Source: Actinocatenispora comari (GTDB lineage Bacteria > Actinomycetota > Actinomycetes > Mycobacteriales > Micromonosporaceae). From it: 56,575 nt of DNA. Below, one piece after another: positions 48,711 through 56,373 of this stretch (positions are counted from its first letter, which is position 1; every line of letters begins with the position of its first letter). The stretch is from positions 1 to 56,575 of the forward strand of contig NZ_BOPO01000005.1 in the NCBI RefSeq assembly GCF_017312725.1, given 5' to 3'. A model generated the notes under the pieces. It was not told where the DNA came from, made no database searches, and worked only from the letters and a program-made list of their open reading frames with translations. The position numbers and the translations under genes were made by a program.

Positions 48711-50528
48711 ATGAAGAGAAGGGCCTTCGCGGGTCTCACCGCGGCCGGCGGCTTCGCCGCCGTGATGGGTACGGCCGGCTGCACCGACTCCAGTGACTCG
48801 TCGTCGGCGGACGTGTTCACCGCGATCGAGACGGAGATCGACGCGAACGCGCCGATCAACCCGTACAACCAGAAGACGAACTCGTTCCAGGGCTACAACG
48901 CGATGAAGCTCGGTTGGGCGAAGAACTCGCTGACCGACGCGAACGCGTTCTACCCGGCGCTCGCGGCGAGCTGGAGCGAGACGCCGGATCACCTGAAGCT
49001 GACCGTGAAGCTGCGCCCCGACGCGAAGTGGTCGGACGGCAAGCCGGTCACCGCGGACGACGTGAAGGCGTCGGCCGCGGTGTCGTTCAGCCAGGGCGGC
49101 GGCGCGTTCGCGGTGGCGCCGGGTGCCGCCGGCGGTGTCGGCGCGGTGAAGGTGATCGACGCGCACACGATCGAGTTCGACCAGTCGCCGGGCTCGTCGA
49201 ACAACTCGTTCCTGCGCAACGTGCTGAACATGTGGGTCGTCCCGAACTCGGTGTACGGGCCGCAGATGCCGGCGAACATCTGGGATCTGATCAAGACCGC
49301 CACCGACCCGAAGGCGAGCAAGAAGGACCAGGCCGCGGCGCAGGGCAAGGTCCAGGCGCTGGGCAAGAAGCTGGTGGAGTTCGGCCCGAAGAAGGACGTG
49401 TCGGCCGGTCCGTTCGTGCTGCAGCGGGTCAACCCGGGCGAGGCGGTGCTGGTCAAGAACACGCACTTCTTCGACGCGGACAAGATCGCCCCGAGCAAGG
49501 TGGTGCTGAAGAACTACTCGGGCAACGAGCAGATCTGGAACTACCTGATCGCCGGCGAGCTGGACGCGGCGATCTACACCGCCACGCCGGCCAACGTGCG
49601 CAAGAAGATCCTGGCCAAGCAGGGCAACAAGATGATCTCCGGGTTCAGCCCGGTGGCGGCCGCGCTGGCGTTCAACCAGTCGGTCAAGCCGCTGGACAAC
49701 GTGCACGTCCGGCGCGCCCTGGCGTACCTGATCGACCGGAAGCTGACCACCAAGATCGGTGAGTCGATCGGCGGTGCGCCGTCGCAGACCACCACCGGCC
49801 TGATCTCCGACGCGGCGAATGCGTGGATCGGCCAGGCCGCGGTGGACAAGCTGAACCAGTACCCGCACGACGCCGGGAAGGGCGAGGCGGAGCTGAAGAA
49901 GGCCGGCATGAGCAAGAAGGGCGGCCAGTGGATCCAGGCCAACGGCAAGCCCTTCACCCTGCAGCTGCAGGTGCCGAACGGCTTCTCGGACTGGATCGCC
50001 GGCGGCAAGTCCATCTCCAGCCAGCTCACCGACGCCGGCATCAAGACCGAGGTGAAGACCTCCGCCGACTACGCGACGTACCTGTCGGAGATCGCCGAGG
50101 GCAAGTACCAGCTGGGCTTCTGGCTGATCGCGCTCGGCCCGTCCACGCACGACGCCTACGCCCGGCTGTACGGCCCGTCGAACGGCTGGAACCAGTTCGG
50201 CGCCAACGTGCAGCACTCGGCGCCGGGCAAGAACGGCAACTGGATGGGCGGCGCGGAGAAGGCGACGATCCCGGGCCTCGGCACGATCAACCCGGGCGAG
50301 CTGACCAACAAGCTGGCCCAGGCGAACGAGGCGCAGCAGAAGGAGATCGTCGCGAAGCTGGCCGCCTACAGCAACGACCAGCTGCCGGCGATCCAGATCT
50401 GGGACTACACGAACATCCAGTTCGTGAACGAGTCCCGGTTCACCAACTACCCGAAGAACGACTCCGACGTGCTCCGGCTGCACCCGGGCATGTGGATGCA
50501 GCTCGGCTACATCCAGAAGAAGAAGTAG
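48711..50528 (+). CDS. ABC importer substrate-binding lipoprotein, oligopeptide (SBP family 5) type
   Basis: 605 aa. The signal (MKRRAFAGLTAAGGFAAVMGTAGC) has an Arg pair and a lipobox-like AGC with the lipidated Cys, though the -3 residue is Thr rather than Leu. The mature protein is of the DppA/OppA class (LRPDAKWSDGKPVTADDV is its family motif; later NVHVRRALAYLIDRK). Members bind peptides, but also oligosaccharides such as chitobiose or muropeptides. ATG 48711 has AGGAGAAGAG directly upstream. It is the second gene of the GH3 operon. Confidence 0.9.
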   Translation: MKRRAFAGLTAAGGFAAVMGTAGCTDSSDSSSADVFTAIETEIDANAPINPYNQKTNSFQGYNAMKLGWAKNSLTDANAFYPALAASWSETPDHLKLTVKLRPDAKWSDGKPVTADDVKASAAVSFSQGGGAFAVAPGAAGGVGAVKVIDAHTIEFDQSPGSSNNSFLRNVLNMWVVPNSVYGPQMPANIWDLIKTATDPKASKKDQAAAQGKVQALGKKLVEFGPKKDVSAGPFVLQRVNPGEAVLVKNTHFFDADKIAPSKVVLKNYSGNEQIWNYLIAGELDAAIYTATPANVRKKILAKQGNKMISGFSPVAAALAFNQSVKPLDNVHVRRALAYLIDRKLTTKIGESIGGAPSQTTTGLISDAANAWIGQAAVDKLNQYPHDAGKGEAELKKAGMSKKGGQWIQANGKPFTLQLQVPNGFSDWIAGGKSISSQLTDAGIKTEVKTSADYATYLSEIAEGKYQLGFWLIALGPSTHDAYARLYGPSNGWNQFGANVQHSAPGKNGNWMGGAEKATIPGLGTINPGELTNKLAQANEAQQKEIVAKLAAYSNDQLPAIQIWDYTNIQFVNESRFTNYPKNDSDVLRLHPGMWMQLGYIQKKK

Positions 50529-50535
50529 GGCCGAC

Positions 50536-51537
50536 GTGCTTGCGTTCCTCCGGCGCCTCGCGGGCCACCTGGTCCGCGGGGTCGTCATGATCTGGGTCGT
50601 CACGACGTTCACGTTCGTGCTGGTCCGGCTGATGCCCGGGGACCCGGTGCAGACCCAGTACGAGAAGCTGCTCGCGCAGGGCGTGTCCGCCGAACAGGCG
50701 CGCGCCCAGGTGCAGGTGACGTACGGGTTCGTGCCGCACGGTTCCTGGATCTCGCAGTACGGCGACTACCTGTGGAAGTTGCTGCACTTCGATCTGGGCA
50801 AGTCGGTGTCCGCGCAGGGGGTCTCGGTGACCACCGAGGTCCTCGGCGCGGCGAAGTGGACGATCGGTCTGGTGCTCGCGGGTACCCTGCTGAGCTTCGT
50901 GATCGGCGTGGTGCTGGGCGTGATCGCCGCGATGAAGCGCGAGGGTCACGTCGGCAGCATCCTGTCGCTGATCGGGTCGCTGCTGCACGGCATCCCGCAG
51001 TACGTGATGGCCCTGGTACTGGTGACGTTCCTGACGGTGAAGCTGAAGCTGTTCTCGACCGGCCCGGTGAACGGGCTGATCGACCCCGGCTTCAACGGCC
51101 CGTACCTCGCCTCGATCATCAGTCATGCGGTGCTTCCGGCGGCGGCGTTCGCGCTGTCCAGCTTCGGTGGCTACCTGCTGACGATGAAGTCGAGCGTGGT
51201 GTCGGTGCTCGGGGACGACTTCATCCTGGCGTCGGAGCTACGCGGCATCAAACCCTCGATCATCTTCCGGTACGTGGCGCGCAACGCGTTGCTGCCGCTG
51301 TTCACCGTGCTCGCGCTGTCGCTCGGCTTCATGATCGGCGGCGCGGTGTTCATCGAGCACGCGTTCAACTATCCGGGCATGGGCGCGATGCTGATCGACA
51401 GCATCGGCAACCGTGACTACTCGGAGATGTCCGGGGCGTTCCTGCTGATCACCGGCGCGGTGATCCTCGCGAACATCGCCGCCGACCTGCTGTACAGCGC
51501 GATCGACCCCCGGGTGCGGCACGGAGGAGCGACATGA
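50536..51537 (+). CDS. ABC importer permease, DppB type
   Basis: 333 aa with about six membrane helices. The start (LAGHLVRGVVMIWVVTTFTFVLVRLMPGDPV) is typical of DppB/OppB. The EAA loop is ELRGIKPSIIFRYVARNALLPLFTV, which docks with the ATPases. It forms the channel with the DppC-type permease. GTG 50536 lies 7 nt after the SBP stop. Its stop overlaps the ATG of a repetitive small ORF (ATGA). Confidence 0.9.
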   Translation: MLAFLRRLAGHLVRGVVMIWVVTTFTFVLVRLMPGDPVQTQYEKLLAQGVSAEQARAQVQVTYGFVPHGSWISQYGDYLWKLLHFDLGKSVSAQGVSVTTEVLGAAKWTIGLVLAGTLLSFVIGVVLGVIAAMKREGHVGSILSLIGSLLHGIPQYVMALVLVTFLTVKLKLFSTGPVNGLIDPGFNGPYLASIISHAVLPAAAFALSSFGGYLLTMKSSVVSVLGDDFILASELRGIKPSIIFRYVARNALLPLFTVLALSLGFMIGGAVFIEHAFNYPGMGAMLIDSIGNRDYSEMSGAFLLITGAVILANIAADLLYSAIDPRVRHGGAT

Positions 51538-51653
51538 TGCCCGCCGACGTAATCCTTACCGCGGAGGCGGCAGGCAGCACCGCCGACGTAATCCTTACCG
51601 CGGAGGCGGCAGGCAGCACCGCCGACGTAATCCCTACCGCGGAGGCGGCATGA
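51534..51653 (+). CDS. 39-aa repetitive coupling ORF between the two permeases
   Basis: ATG 51534 overlaps the DppB stop (ATGA), and the TGA at 51651-51653 overlaps the DppC ATG at 51650. The frame codes for three copies of ADVILTAEAAGST (the third with Pro for Leu and truncated). It probably keeps ribosomes moving from one permease to the next; the product may have no function of its own. Whether it is made is not known. Confidence 0.55.
   Translation: MMPADVILTAEAAGSTADVILTAEAAGSTADVIPTAEAA
51543..51650 (+). repeat. 39-bp tandem repeat, two full copies and one partial
   Basis: Copies at 51543-51581 and 51582-51620 are identical; a third runs from 51621 to 51650 with one C-for-T change. 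Each contains GCGGAGGCGG, so the ribosome-binding signal for the DppC gene is present three times. The unit is a multiple of three and keeps the ORF open. Confidence 0.95.
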
Positions 51654-52558
51654 GTACGACCGTTGATCTGCCGGTGTCGGGGCCTGCGGTGGTCCCGGCC
51701 CGGCGGACCGGGTTCTGGCGCAACCTGTGGAAGGTGCTCAAGCGCAAGCCGAGCCGGATGGTCGGCGCCGCGATCGTGGCGGTGTTCGTCCTGACCGGCA
51801 TCGTCGGCCCGTGGCTGTACCCGGACAACCTGCCGCGAGACAGCGACCAGATCCTCGCCGGGCCGAGCGCGTCGCACCTGCTGGGTACCGACTTCGAGGG
51901 CACCGACGTGCTCGCCCTGCTGATCACGGGCACCCGGTACGTGCTGGTCGCCGCGGCGTTCGCGGCGCTGATCACGGTGCTCATCGGTACCGCCTTCGGC
52001 CTGTACGCGGGCTACCGGCGCGGCGCGCCCGACTCGGTGCTGATGCGCATCACCGACTTCGTGCTGACCATTCCCGGGTTCCCGCTGCTGCTGGTGCTGT
52101 CCACGGTGTGGAAGTTCTCGTCCGCACTGCAGATGGGCCTGGTACTGGGGCTCACCGGCTGGGGCGGCCTGGCCCGCTCGGTCCGGTCGGCGACGCTTTC
52201 CTTGCGGGAGCGGGGATTCGTCGAGGCGGCGCGCGGTCTGGGCATGCCGACCCGGCACATCGTCACCCGCGAGCTGCTGCCGAACATCGCCCCGTACGTG
52301 GCGATGAACCTGCTGATCGGCGTGACCACGTTCATCTACTCCCAGGTCGGCCTGTTCTACCTGGGCGTGCTCCCGTTCACGTCGAACAACTGGGGCGTGA
52401 TGATCCAGCTCGCGGTCACCAACGGGGTGACCCAGACCGGCGCCGGACTGGGGTACCTGATGGCGCCGCTGGTGTCGATCCTGCTGCTGACGCTGGGCGT
52501 CGTGCTGCTGGTCGACGCGCTGGACGAGGTGTTCAACCCCCGGCTGCGGGAGGACTGA
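51650..52558 (+). CDS. ABC importer permease, DppC type
   Basis: 302 aa with about six membrane helices. An N-terminal leader (LWKVLKRKPSRMVGAAIVAVFVLTGIVGPWL) is typical of DppC/OppC. The EAA loop is VEAARGLGMPTRHIVTRELLPNIAPYV. ATG 51650 has GGAGG four nt upstream, the last copy of a triplicated ribosome-binding segment. Its stop and the next ATG share one base (TGATG), so the operon is tightly coupled. Confidence 0.92.
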   Translation: MSTTVDLPVSGPAVVPARRTGFWRNLWKVLKRKPSRMVGAAIVAVFVLTGIVGPWLYPDNLPRDSDQILAGPSASHLLGTDFEGTDVLALLITGTRYVLVAAAFAALITVLIGTAFGLYAGYRRGAPDSVLMRITDFVLTIPGFPLLLVLSTVWKFSSALQMGLVLGLTGWGGLARSVRSATLSLRERGFVEAARGLGMPTRHIVTRELLPNIAPYVAMNLLIGVTTFIYSQVGLFYLGVLPFTSNNWGVMIQLAVTNGVTQTGAGLGYLMAPLVSILLLTLGVVLLVDALDEVFNPRLRED

Positions 52559-53616
52559 TGACTGCGGTCACCCAACCGTCCGAAGTGGACGGCAAGAAGG
52601 TCGGCCCGGCGGTGCGGATCAGCGACCTGACCGTCGCGTACCGGACGCCGGCCGGCGAGCTGCCGGCGGTGTCCAGGATCAACCTGGAGCTGGCGCCGGG
52701 CTCGATCACCGGCCTGGTGGGCGAGTCCGGTTCGGGCAAGTCGACGATGGCGCTGGCCATGCTCAACGCGGTACAGAAGCCGGGCCGGATCACCGACGGC
52801 TCGATCGAGATCGACGGCCTCGGCGACGTGGTGTCGTTGGCCGGCAAGCGACTGCGCGAGGCGCGCGGTGGCGAGATCGGCTACGTCTTCCAGGCCGCGC
52901 AGAACTCGCTCAACCCGCTGAAGACGGTCGGCAAGCAGCTGCTGGACCTGGCCCGCTCGCACCACGTCGAGGACAAGCGCGCCCTGGTACGGCAGGCCAA
53001 GGAGCTGCTGTCCCGGATGGGGCTGTCCGGCGACCGGGTGCTCGACTCGTACCAGCACGAGCTGTCCGGCGGGATGCGGCAGCGGGTGGGCATCATGCTG
53101 GCGCTGGTGCTCAACGCGCACCTGTTGGTGCTCGACGAGCCGACCACCGCGCTGGACATGATCTCGCAGTCGAACATCCTGTCGATCATCCGGGACGTGC
53201 ACGCCGAGCGCGGGCTGACCACGCTGGTGGTCACGCACGACATCGGCGTGGTCGCCGAGGTCGCCGACCGGGTGGCCGTGATGTACGGCGGGCGGCTGGT
53301 GGAGCAGGGCCCGACCACCGAGGTGCTGAAGGACCCGAAGCATCCGTACACCCGGGGCCTGATCAACGCGATCCCGCGGCTGACCGGCGATCCGGAGGTG
53401 GCGCAGCCGCTGCCGGGCCGGCCGCCGACGCTGGGCACGATCCCGAAGCAGGGTTGCGTGTTCCGGGAGCGGTGCGCCCGCTACGCGGCCGATCCGCGGG
53501 AGGACTGCGAGACCACCGACCCGGTGGCGAGTGAGATCACGCCCGGTCGGTTGGTCGCCTGCCATCCGGTGGCGGCGGGCCTGCCGGTCGAGGTCTCGGT
53601 GGAGGAAGGCCGATGA
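52558..53616 (+). CDS. ABC importer ATPase, DppD/OppD type
   Basis: 352 aa. Walker A GESGSGKS, Q-loop QAAQNSLNP, signature LSGGMRQR, Walker B LLVLDEPT and the H-loop VTHD are all intact. The C-terminal oligopeptide-transporter extension with Cys motif (CVFRERCARY...CETTDP) is present. It forms a heterodimer with the second ATPase. Its last codons (EEGR stop) resemble the end of the small ORF that follows. Confidence 0.93.
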   Translation: MTAVTQPSEVDGKKVGPAVRISDLTVAYRTPAGELPAVSRINLELAPGSITGLVGESGSGKSTMALAMLNAVQKPGRITDGSIEIDGLGDVVSLAGKRLREARGGEIGYVFQAAQNSLNPLKTVGKQLLDLARSHHVEDKRALVRQAKELLSRMGLSGDRVLDSYQHELSGGMRQRVGIMLALVLNAHLLVLDEPTTALDMISQSNILSIIRDVHAERGLTTLVVTHDIGVVAEVADRVAVMYGGRLVEQGPTTEVLKDPKHPYTRGLINAIPRLTGDPEVAQPLPGRPPTLGTIPKQGCVFRERCARYAADPREDCETTDPVASEITPGRLVACHPVAAGLPVEVSVEEGR

Positions 53617-53693
53617 GCGCGCGTGCGCGAGCGCGGCAGGGATGCCGCGCCTGGTGCCTCGTCGGACTGCCGGCGAAGGAGGAGGGCCGATGA
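53613..53693 (+). CDS. 26-aa coupling ORF between the two ATPases
   Basis: ATG 53613 overlaps the first ATPase stop and the TGA at 53691-53693 overlaps the ATG 53690 of the second. The DNA around both junctions is alike: (GGAAGGCCG and GGAGGGCCG)ATGAGCG, suggesting a partial duplication of the junction. The peptide (MSARARARQGCRAWC...PAKEEGR) has no family. Confidence 0.45.
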   Translation: MSARARARQGCRAWCLVGLPAKEEGR

Positions 53694-54736
53694 GCGAGTC
53701 CACAGTGGACGATGTGGTTTCGGCGGCCGGTGACGGTATCCGGGGACGCGGCATCGTCAAGACGTTCAAGGCGCGCGGCAACGTGCTGGCCGGCTCGACG
53801 GTGCAGGCGCTGCGCGGGGTCGACTTCCACATCCCGCCCGGCGGTGCGGCCTCGTTCATCGGGGAGTCGGGCTGCGGCAAGACCACGCTCGGCCGCATCC
53901 TCGCCGGGCTGGAGGACTACGACGCCGGCACGCTGTCGGTCAATGGCGTCGACCTGACCTCGCTGTCCAGGCGCAAGCGCGACCCGTACTTCCGGCGGAT
54001 CCAGATGATCCACCAGGACCCGTACTCGGCACTCAACCCGACCCGGACGGTCGACGCGATCCTGACCGACCCGCTGACCCTGCGCGCCAGGCAGACCGGG
54101 CGGCCGAAGTCGTGGATCGCGAAGCGGCAGCGCGAGGTGCTCTCGCTGGTCGGGCTGGAACCGGACTACGTACTGTCCCGGTACCCGCACCAGCTGTCCG
54201 GCGGGATGCGGCAGCGCGTCGTCATCGCCCGGGCGCTGACCGTCGACCCGGAGGCGCTGGTCGCCGACGAGGCGGTGTCGATGATCGACGTCTCGCTGCG
54301 GCTGGGCATCCTGCGGCTGCTGCGCGAGCTGCGGGAGACCGTCGGGGTCAGCGTCCTGTTCATCACGCACGACGTGGCCACCGCCCGCTACATCGGCGCG
54401 GACGGCGACCTGTACGTGATCTACCGTGGCCAGATCATCGAGCGCGGCCCGACCGAGACGATCATCGCCAACCCGGTCCACCCGTACACCCAGTGCCTGC
54501 TGTCGGCGATCCCGGTGCTGCACGGGCTGGAGGTACCGGGGGCCGACCGGTTGACGCCGACCGAGCCGCTGGCCGACACGCAGTCCGACGCCGGCTGCCT
54601 GTTCGCGGCGCGCTGCCCGTTCGCGACCGACCGGTGTCGCACCGAGCGTCCCGACCTGGCGCACCACGGCGACCCCGAACAACTGCACGCCTGCTTCTAC
54701 CCGGAGCAGCGTCGGGTCGTCGCGGTGTCCGCGTGA
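53690..54736 (+). CDS. ABC importer ATPase, DppF/OppF type
   Basis: 348 aa. Walker A GESGCGKT, Q-loop HQDPYSALNP, signature LSGGMRQR and H-loop ITHD are intact; the Walker B reads LVADEAVSMID, with Ala-Val for the usual Pro-Thr, seen in some actinobacterial homologues. The oligopeptide C-terminal region with Cys (CLFAARCPFATDRC) is present. ATG 53690 has AAGGAGGAGGG upstream. Last gene of the importer operon. Confidence 0.92.
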   Translation: MSESTVDDVVSAAGDGIRGRGIVKTFKARGNVLAGSTVQALRGVDFHIPPGGAASFIGESGCGKTTLGRILAGLEDYDAGTLSVNGVDLTSLSRRKRDPYFRRIQMIHQDPYSALNPTRTVDAILTDPLTLRARQTGRPKSWIAKRQREVLSLVGLEPDYVLSRYPHQLSGGMRQRVVIARALTVDPEALVADEAVSMIDVSLRLGILRLLRELRETVGVSVLFITHDVATARYIGADGDLYVIYRGQIIERGPTETIIANPVHPYTQCLLSAIPVLHGLEVPGADRLTPTEPLADTQSDAGCLFAARCPFATDRCRTERPDLAHHGDPEQLHACFYPEQRRVVAVSA

Positions 54737-54778
54737 CGCCGCCCACCCCGTTGGCGTCGATCGTGGTGTCGGCCGGTA

Positions 54779-54794
54779 CGGCAAGCGCTTGCCG
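54779..54794. promoter_or_regulatory. LacI-type operator palindrome
   Basis: CGGCAAGCGCTTGCCG, a perfect 16-bp palindrome with the core AAGCGCTT typical of LacI/CcpA-family operators. It lies 43 nt past the importer operon and 105 nt before lepB. No LacI gene is in the window. Confidence 0.5.
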
Positions 54795-54886
54795 CGCTGC
54801 TGACGTCATGATCGACGGGACGCGGTCGGATGAGACTGACAGGGAACTCCCAGCCGGGCGGTCGCGGCTACGTCGGGTCGCTGCCG

Positions 54887-54901
54887 TATTCTCCCAGCGT
54901 G
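54887..54901 (+). promoter_or_regulatory. Leaderless promoter of lepB
   Basis: TATTCT at 54887-54892, six nt, then GTG 54899. No Shine-Dalgarno sequence precedes the GTG. Confidence 0.6.
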
Positions 54902-55591
54902 TCCAACGCTGAGTCGAAGCACGCCGAGTCCGAGCGTGCCGGATCCGATCGTGCCCGGTCGAAGCGCGCCGGGTCCTGGCTGCGTGAGCTGGTCATCCTC
55001 GTGGTGGTCGCCGTCGTGGTCGCCTTCGGCGTCCGGACCTTCATCGCCGCCTCGTTCTACATTCCGTCCGGCTCGATGGAGCACACGCTCGACATCCACG
55101 ACCGGGTGCTGGTGTACAAGCTCGGCTACCGGTTCCACGACCCGAACCGCGGCGACATCGTGGTGTTCAAGGCGCCGCACCAGTGGGCCGAGGAGACCGG
55201 CGACGGCGGCGACTGGATCAAGCGGGTCATCGCCGTCGGCGGCGACAAGGTGGCGTACGACGACGCCAAGGGGCGCATCACCGTCAACGGCAAGGCCATC
55301 AACGAGCCGTACATCTACCGCAACGCGCAGGGCGCGCAGGACCCGCCGAGCGAGGCGCCGTTCTCGGTGACGGTGCCGAAGGGCCGGCTGTGGCTGATGG
55401 GCGACCACCGGTCCAACTCGTCCGACTCGCGCGAGCACTACCTGCAGAGCCACAACGTGATGCTGTCCACGGTGCCGGAGTCGTCGGTCGTCGGCCGCGC
55501 GTTCGCCACCTACTGGCCGCTGAACCGGATGACCTGGCTCTCCGCCCCCTCGACGTTCGACTCCGTCCCCGACGCCCGCGCCGCCAACTAG
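54899..55591 (+). CDS. lepB: Signal peptidase I
   Basis: 230 aa. It cleaves signal peptides at the outer face of the membrane. A charged N-terminal segment is followed by one membrane helix (ELVILVVVAVVVAFGVRTFIA). The catalytic Ser59 lies in IPSGSMEHTL and the Lys108 in DWIKRVIAVGGD; GDHRSNSSDSR is box E. The first 20 residues are an Ala/Glu/Ser/Arg-rich, partly repetitive tract (AESKHAESERAGSDRARSKRAGS). The start is set at GTG 54899 by the leaderless hexamer. A start at 54830 would add unrelated residues. Confidence 0.92.
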   Translation: MSNAESKHAESERAGSDRARSKRAGSWLRELVILVVVAVVVAFGVRTFIAASFYIPSGSMEHTLDIHDRVLVYKLGYRFHDPNRGDIVVFKAPHQWAEETGDGGDWIKRVIAVGGDKVAYDDAKGRITVNGKAINEPYIYRNAQGAQDPPSEAPFSVTVPKGRLWLMGDHRSNSSDSREHYLQSHNVMLSTVPESSVVGRAFATYWPLNRMTWLSAPSTFDSVPDARAAN

Positions 55592-55624
55592 CCCGGCGAC
55601 CCGAACGTCCACGGCGGTGCCCGG

Positions 55625-55909
55625 TCAGCGGTACACGTCTCGACGGTGGTCGACGTCGACGACGGTCACGGTCCGCGCGCGGTCGTCGATCCGGTAGATG
55701 ATCCGGTAGGTGCCGCGTCGTGCGCTGTATCGATCGGCGAGCGGCGGCATGAGCTGCTTGCCGACCCGGTACGGAGTCTGCACGAGTGGCCCGGTCATGA
55801 ATTCGTATGCGGCGACCGCGACGGCCTCCGGGAGCCGTTCGCTGAGAGCCCGGCGAACCGTCGGCGTGGTACGAAGCTGGTATGGCTCCGCGGAGCCCGG
55901 GTGGGTCAC
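55625..55909 (-). CDS. RelE/ParE-type toxin
   Basis: 94 aa. The fold is recognised from YQLRTTPTVRRALSERLPEAVAVAAYEFM, then the beta-core GTYRIIYRIDDRARTVTVVDVDHRRDVY, which carries the RelE-type basic and aromatic positions. RelE toxins cut mRNA on the ribosome; ParE toxins inhibit gyrase. The HRRDVY end is more RelE-like. GTG 55909 overlaps the antitoxin stop by 3 nt (GTGA), a typical TA arrangement. Confidence 0.85.
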   Translation of the reverse strand: MTHPGSAEPYQLRTTPTVRRALSERLPEAVAVAAYEFMTGPLVQTPYRVGKQLMPPLADRYSARRGTYRIIYRIDDRARTVTVVDVDHRRDVYR

Positions 55910-56190
55910 GACTGTCGTGAGTGCCGGCGACGCATCGCCTGCTCCAGCTCGCTGGCGTCGACGATCTCGCCGCGCGCCAGCTCCGCGTCCGACTCTGCCA
56001 GCCGCCGCATCGTGTCCGCATCGCGGAGGATCGCGATCGTCTCTTCCAACCGTTCGAGATCCTCGATCGCGATCAGCATGGCCGAGGGTGCGCCGTGCAC
56101 GGTCAGGGTCACGCGCTCATGGTGGTCGTGAACCCGGCCAACGAGCTCGGAGAGATGGGCCTTCGCCTCACCCAGCGGAACGATCGTCAT
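55906..56190 (-). CDS. Phd/YefM-type antitoxin
   Basis: 94 aa. The N-terminal DNA-binding domain is of the Phd type: TIVPLGEAKAHLSELVGRVHDHHERVTLTVHGAPSAMLIAIEDLERLEET. The C-terminal acidic part (SDAELARGEIVDASELEQAM) would wrap the toxin. ATG 56190 has CATACT 7 nt upstream, suggesting a leaderless message, and an inverted repeat covers it, which fits autorepression by the TA complex. It lies upstream of its toxin in the usual order. Confidence 0.85.
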   Translation of the reverse strand: MTIVPLGEAKAHLSELVGRVHDHHERVTLTVHGAPSAMLIAIEDLERLEETIAILRDADTMRRLAESDAELARGEIVDASELEQAMRRRHSRQS

Positions 56191-56207
56191 GGTCACAAGT
56201 ATGACCA
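56190..56207 (-). promoter_or_regulatory. Autoregulatory operator of the toxin-antitoxin pair
   Basis: TGGTCA-N6-TGACCA at 56190-56207 is a perfect inverted repeat over the -10 hexamer CATACT (56203-56198) of the antitoxin gene. The Phd-type antitoxin probably binds it. Confidence 0.55.
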
Positions 56208-56373
56208 AAATCAGTCCCGTCGGCCAGTGCGTGTGCCGGTCGGTGGCCGGAACGGCTGCCCACGGTGATGAAGGGGGGAGGCTGGGTTCCGCCGGCGGTC
56301 GGATCTCGGACCTGGTCATCGGCGACCCGCGATGGTGAAGTCGGGCAAGCAACGACAGGGCGGCACCAGACGG

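Noticed and set aside
51543-51650. CRISPR-like array
   Set aside because: The units are directly adjacent without spacers and keep a reading frame.
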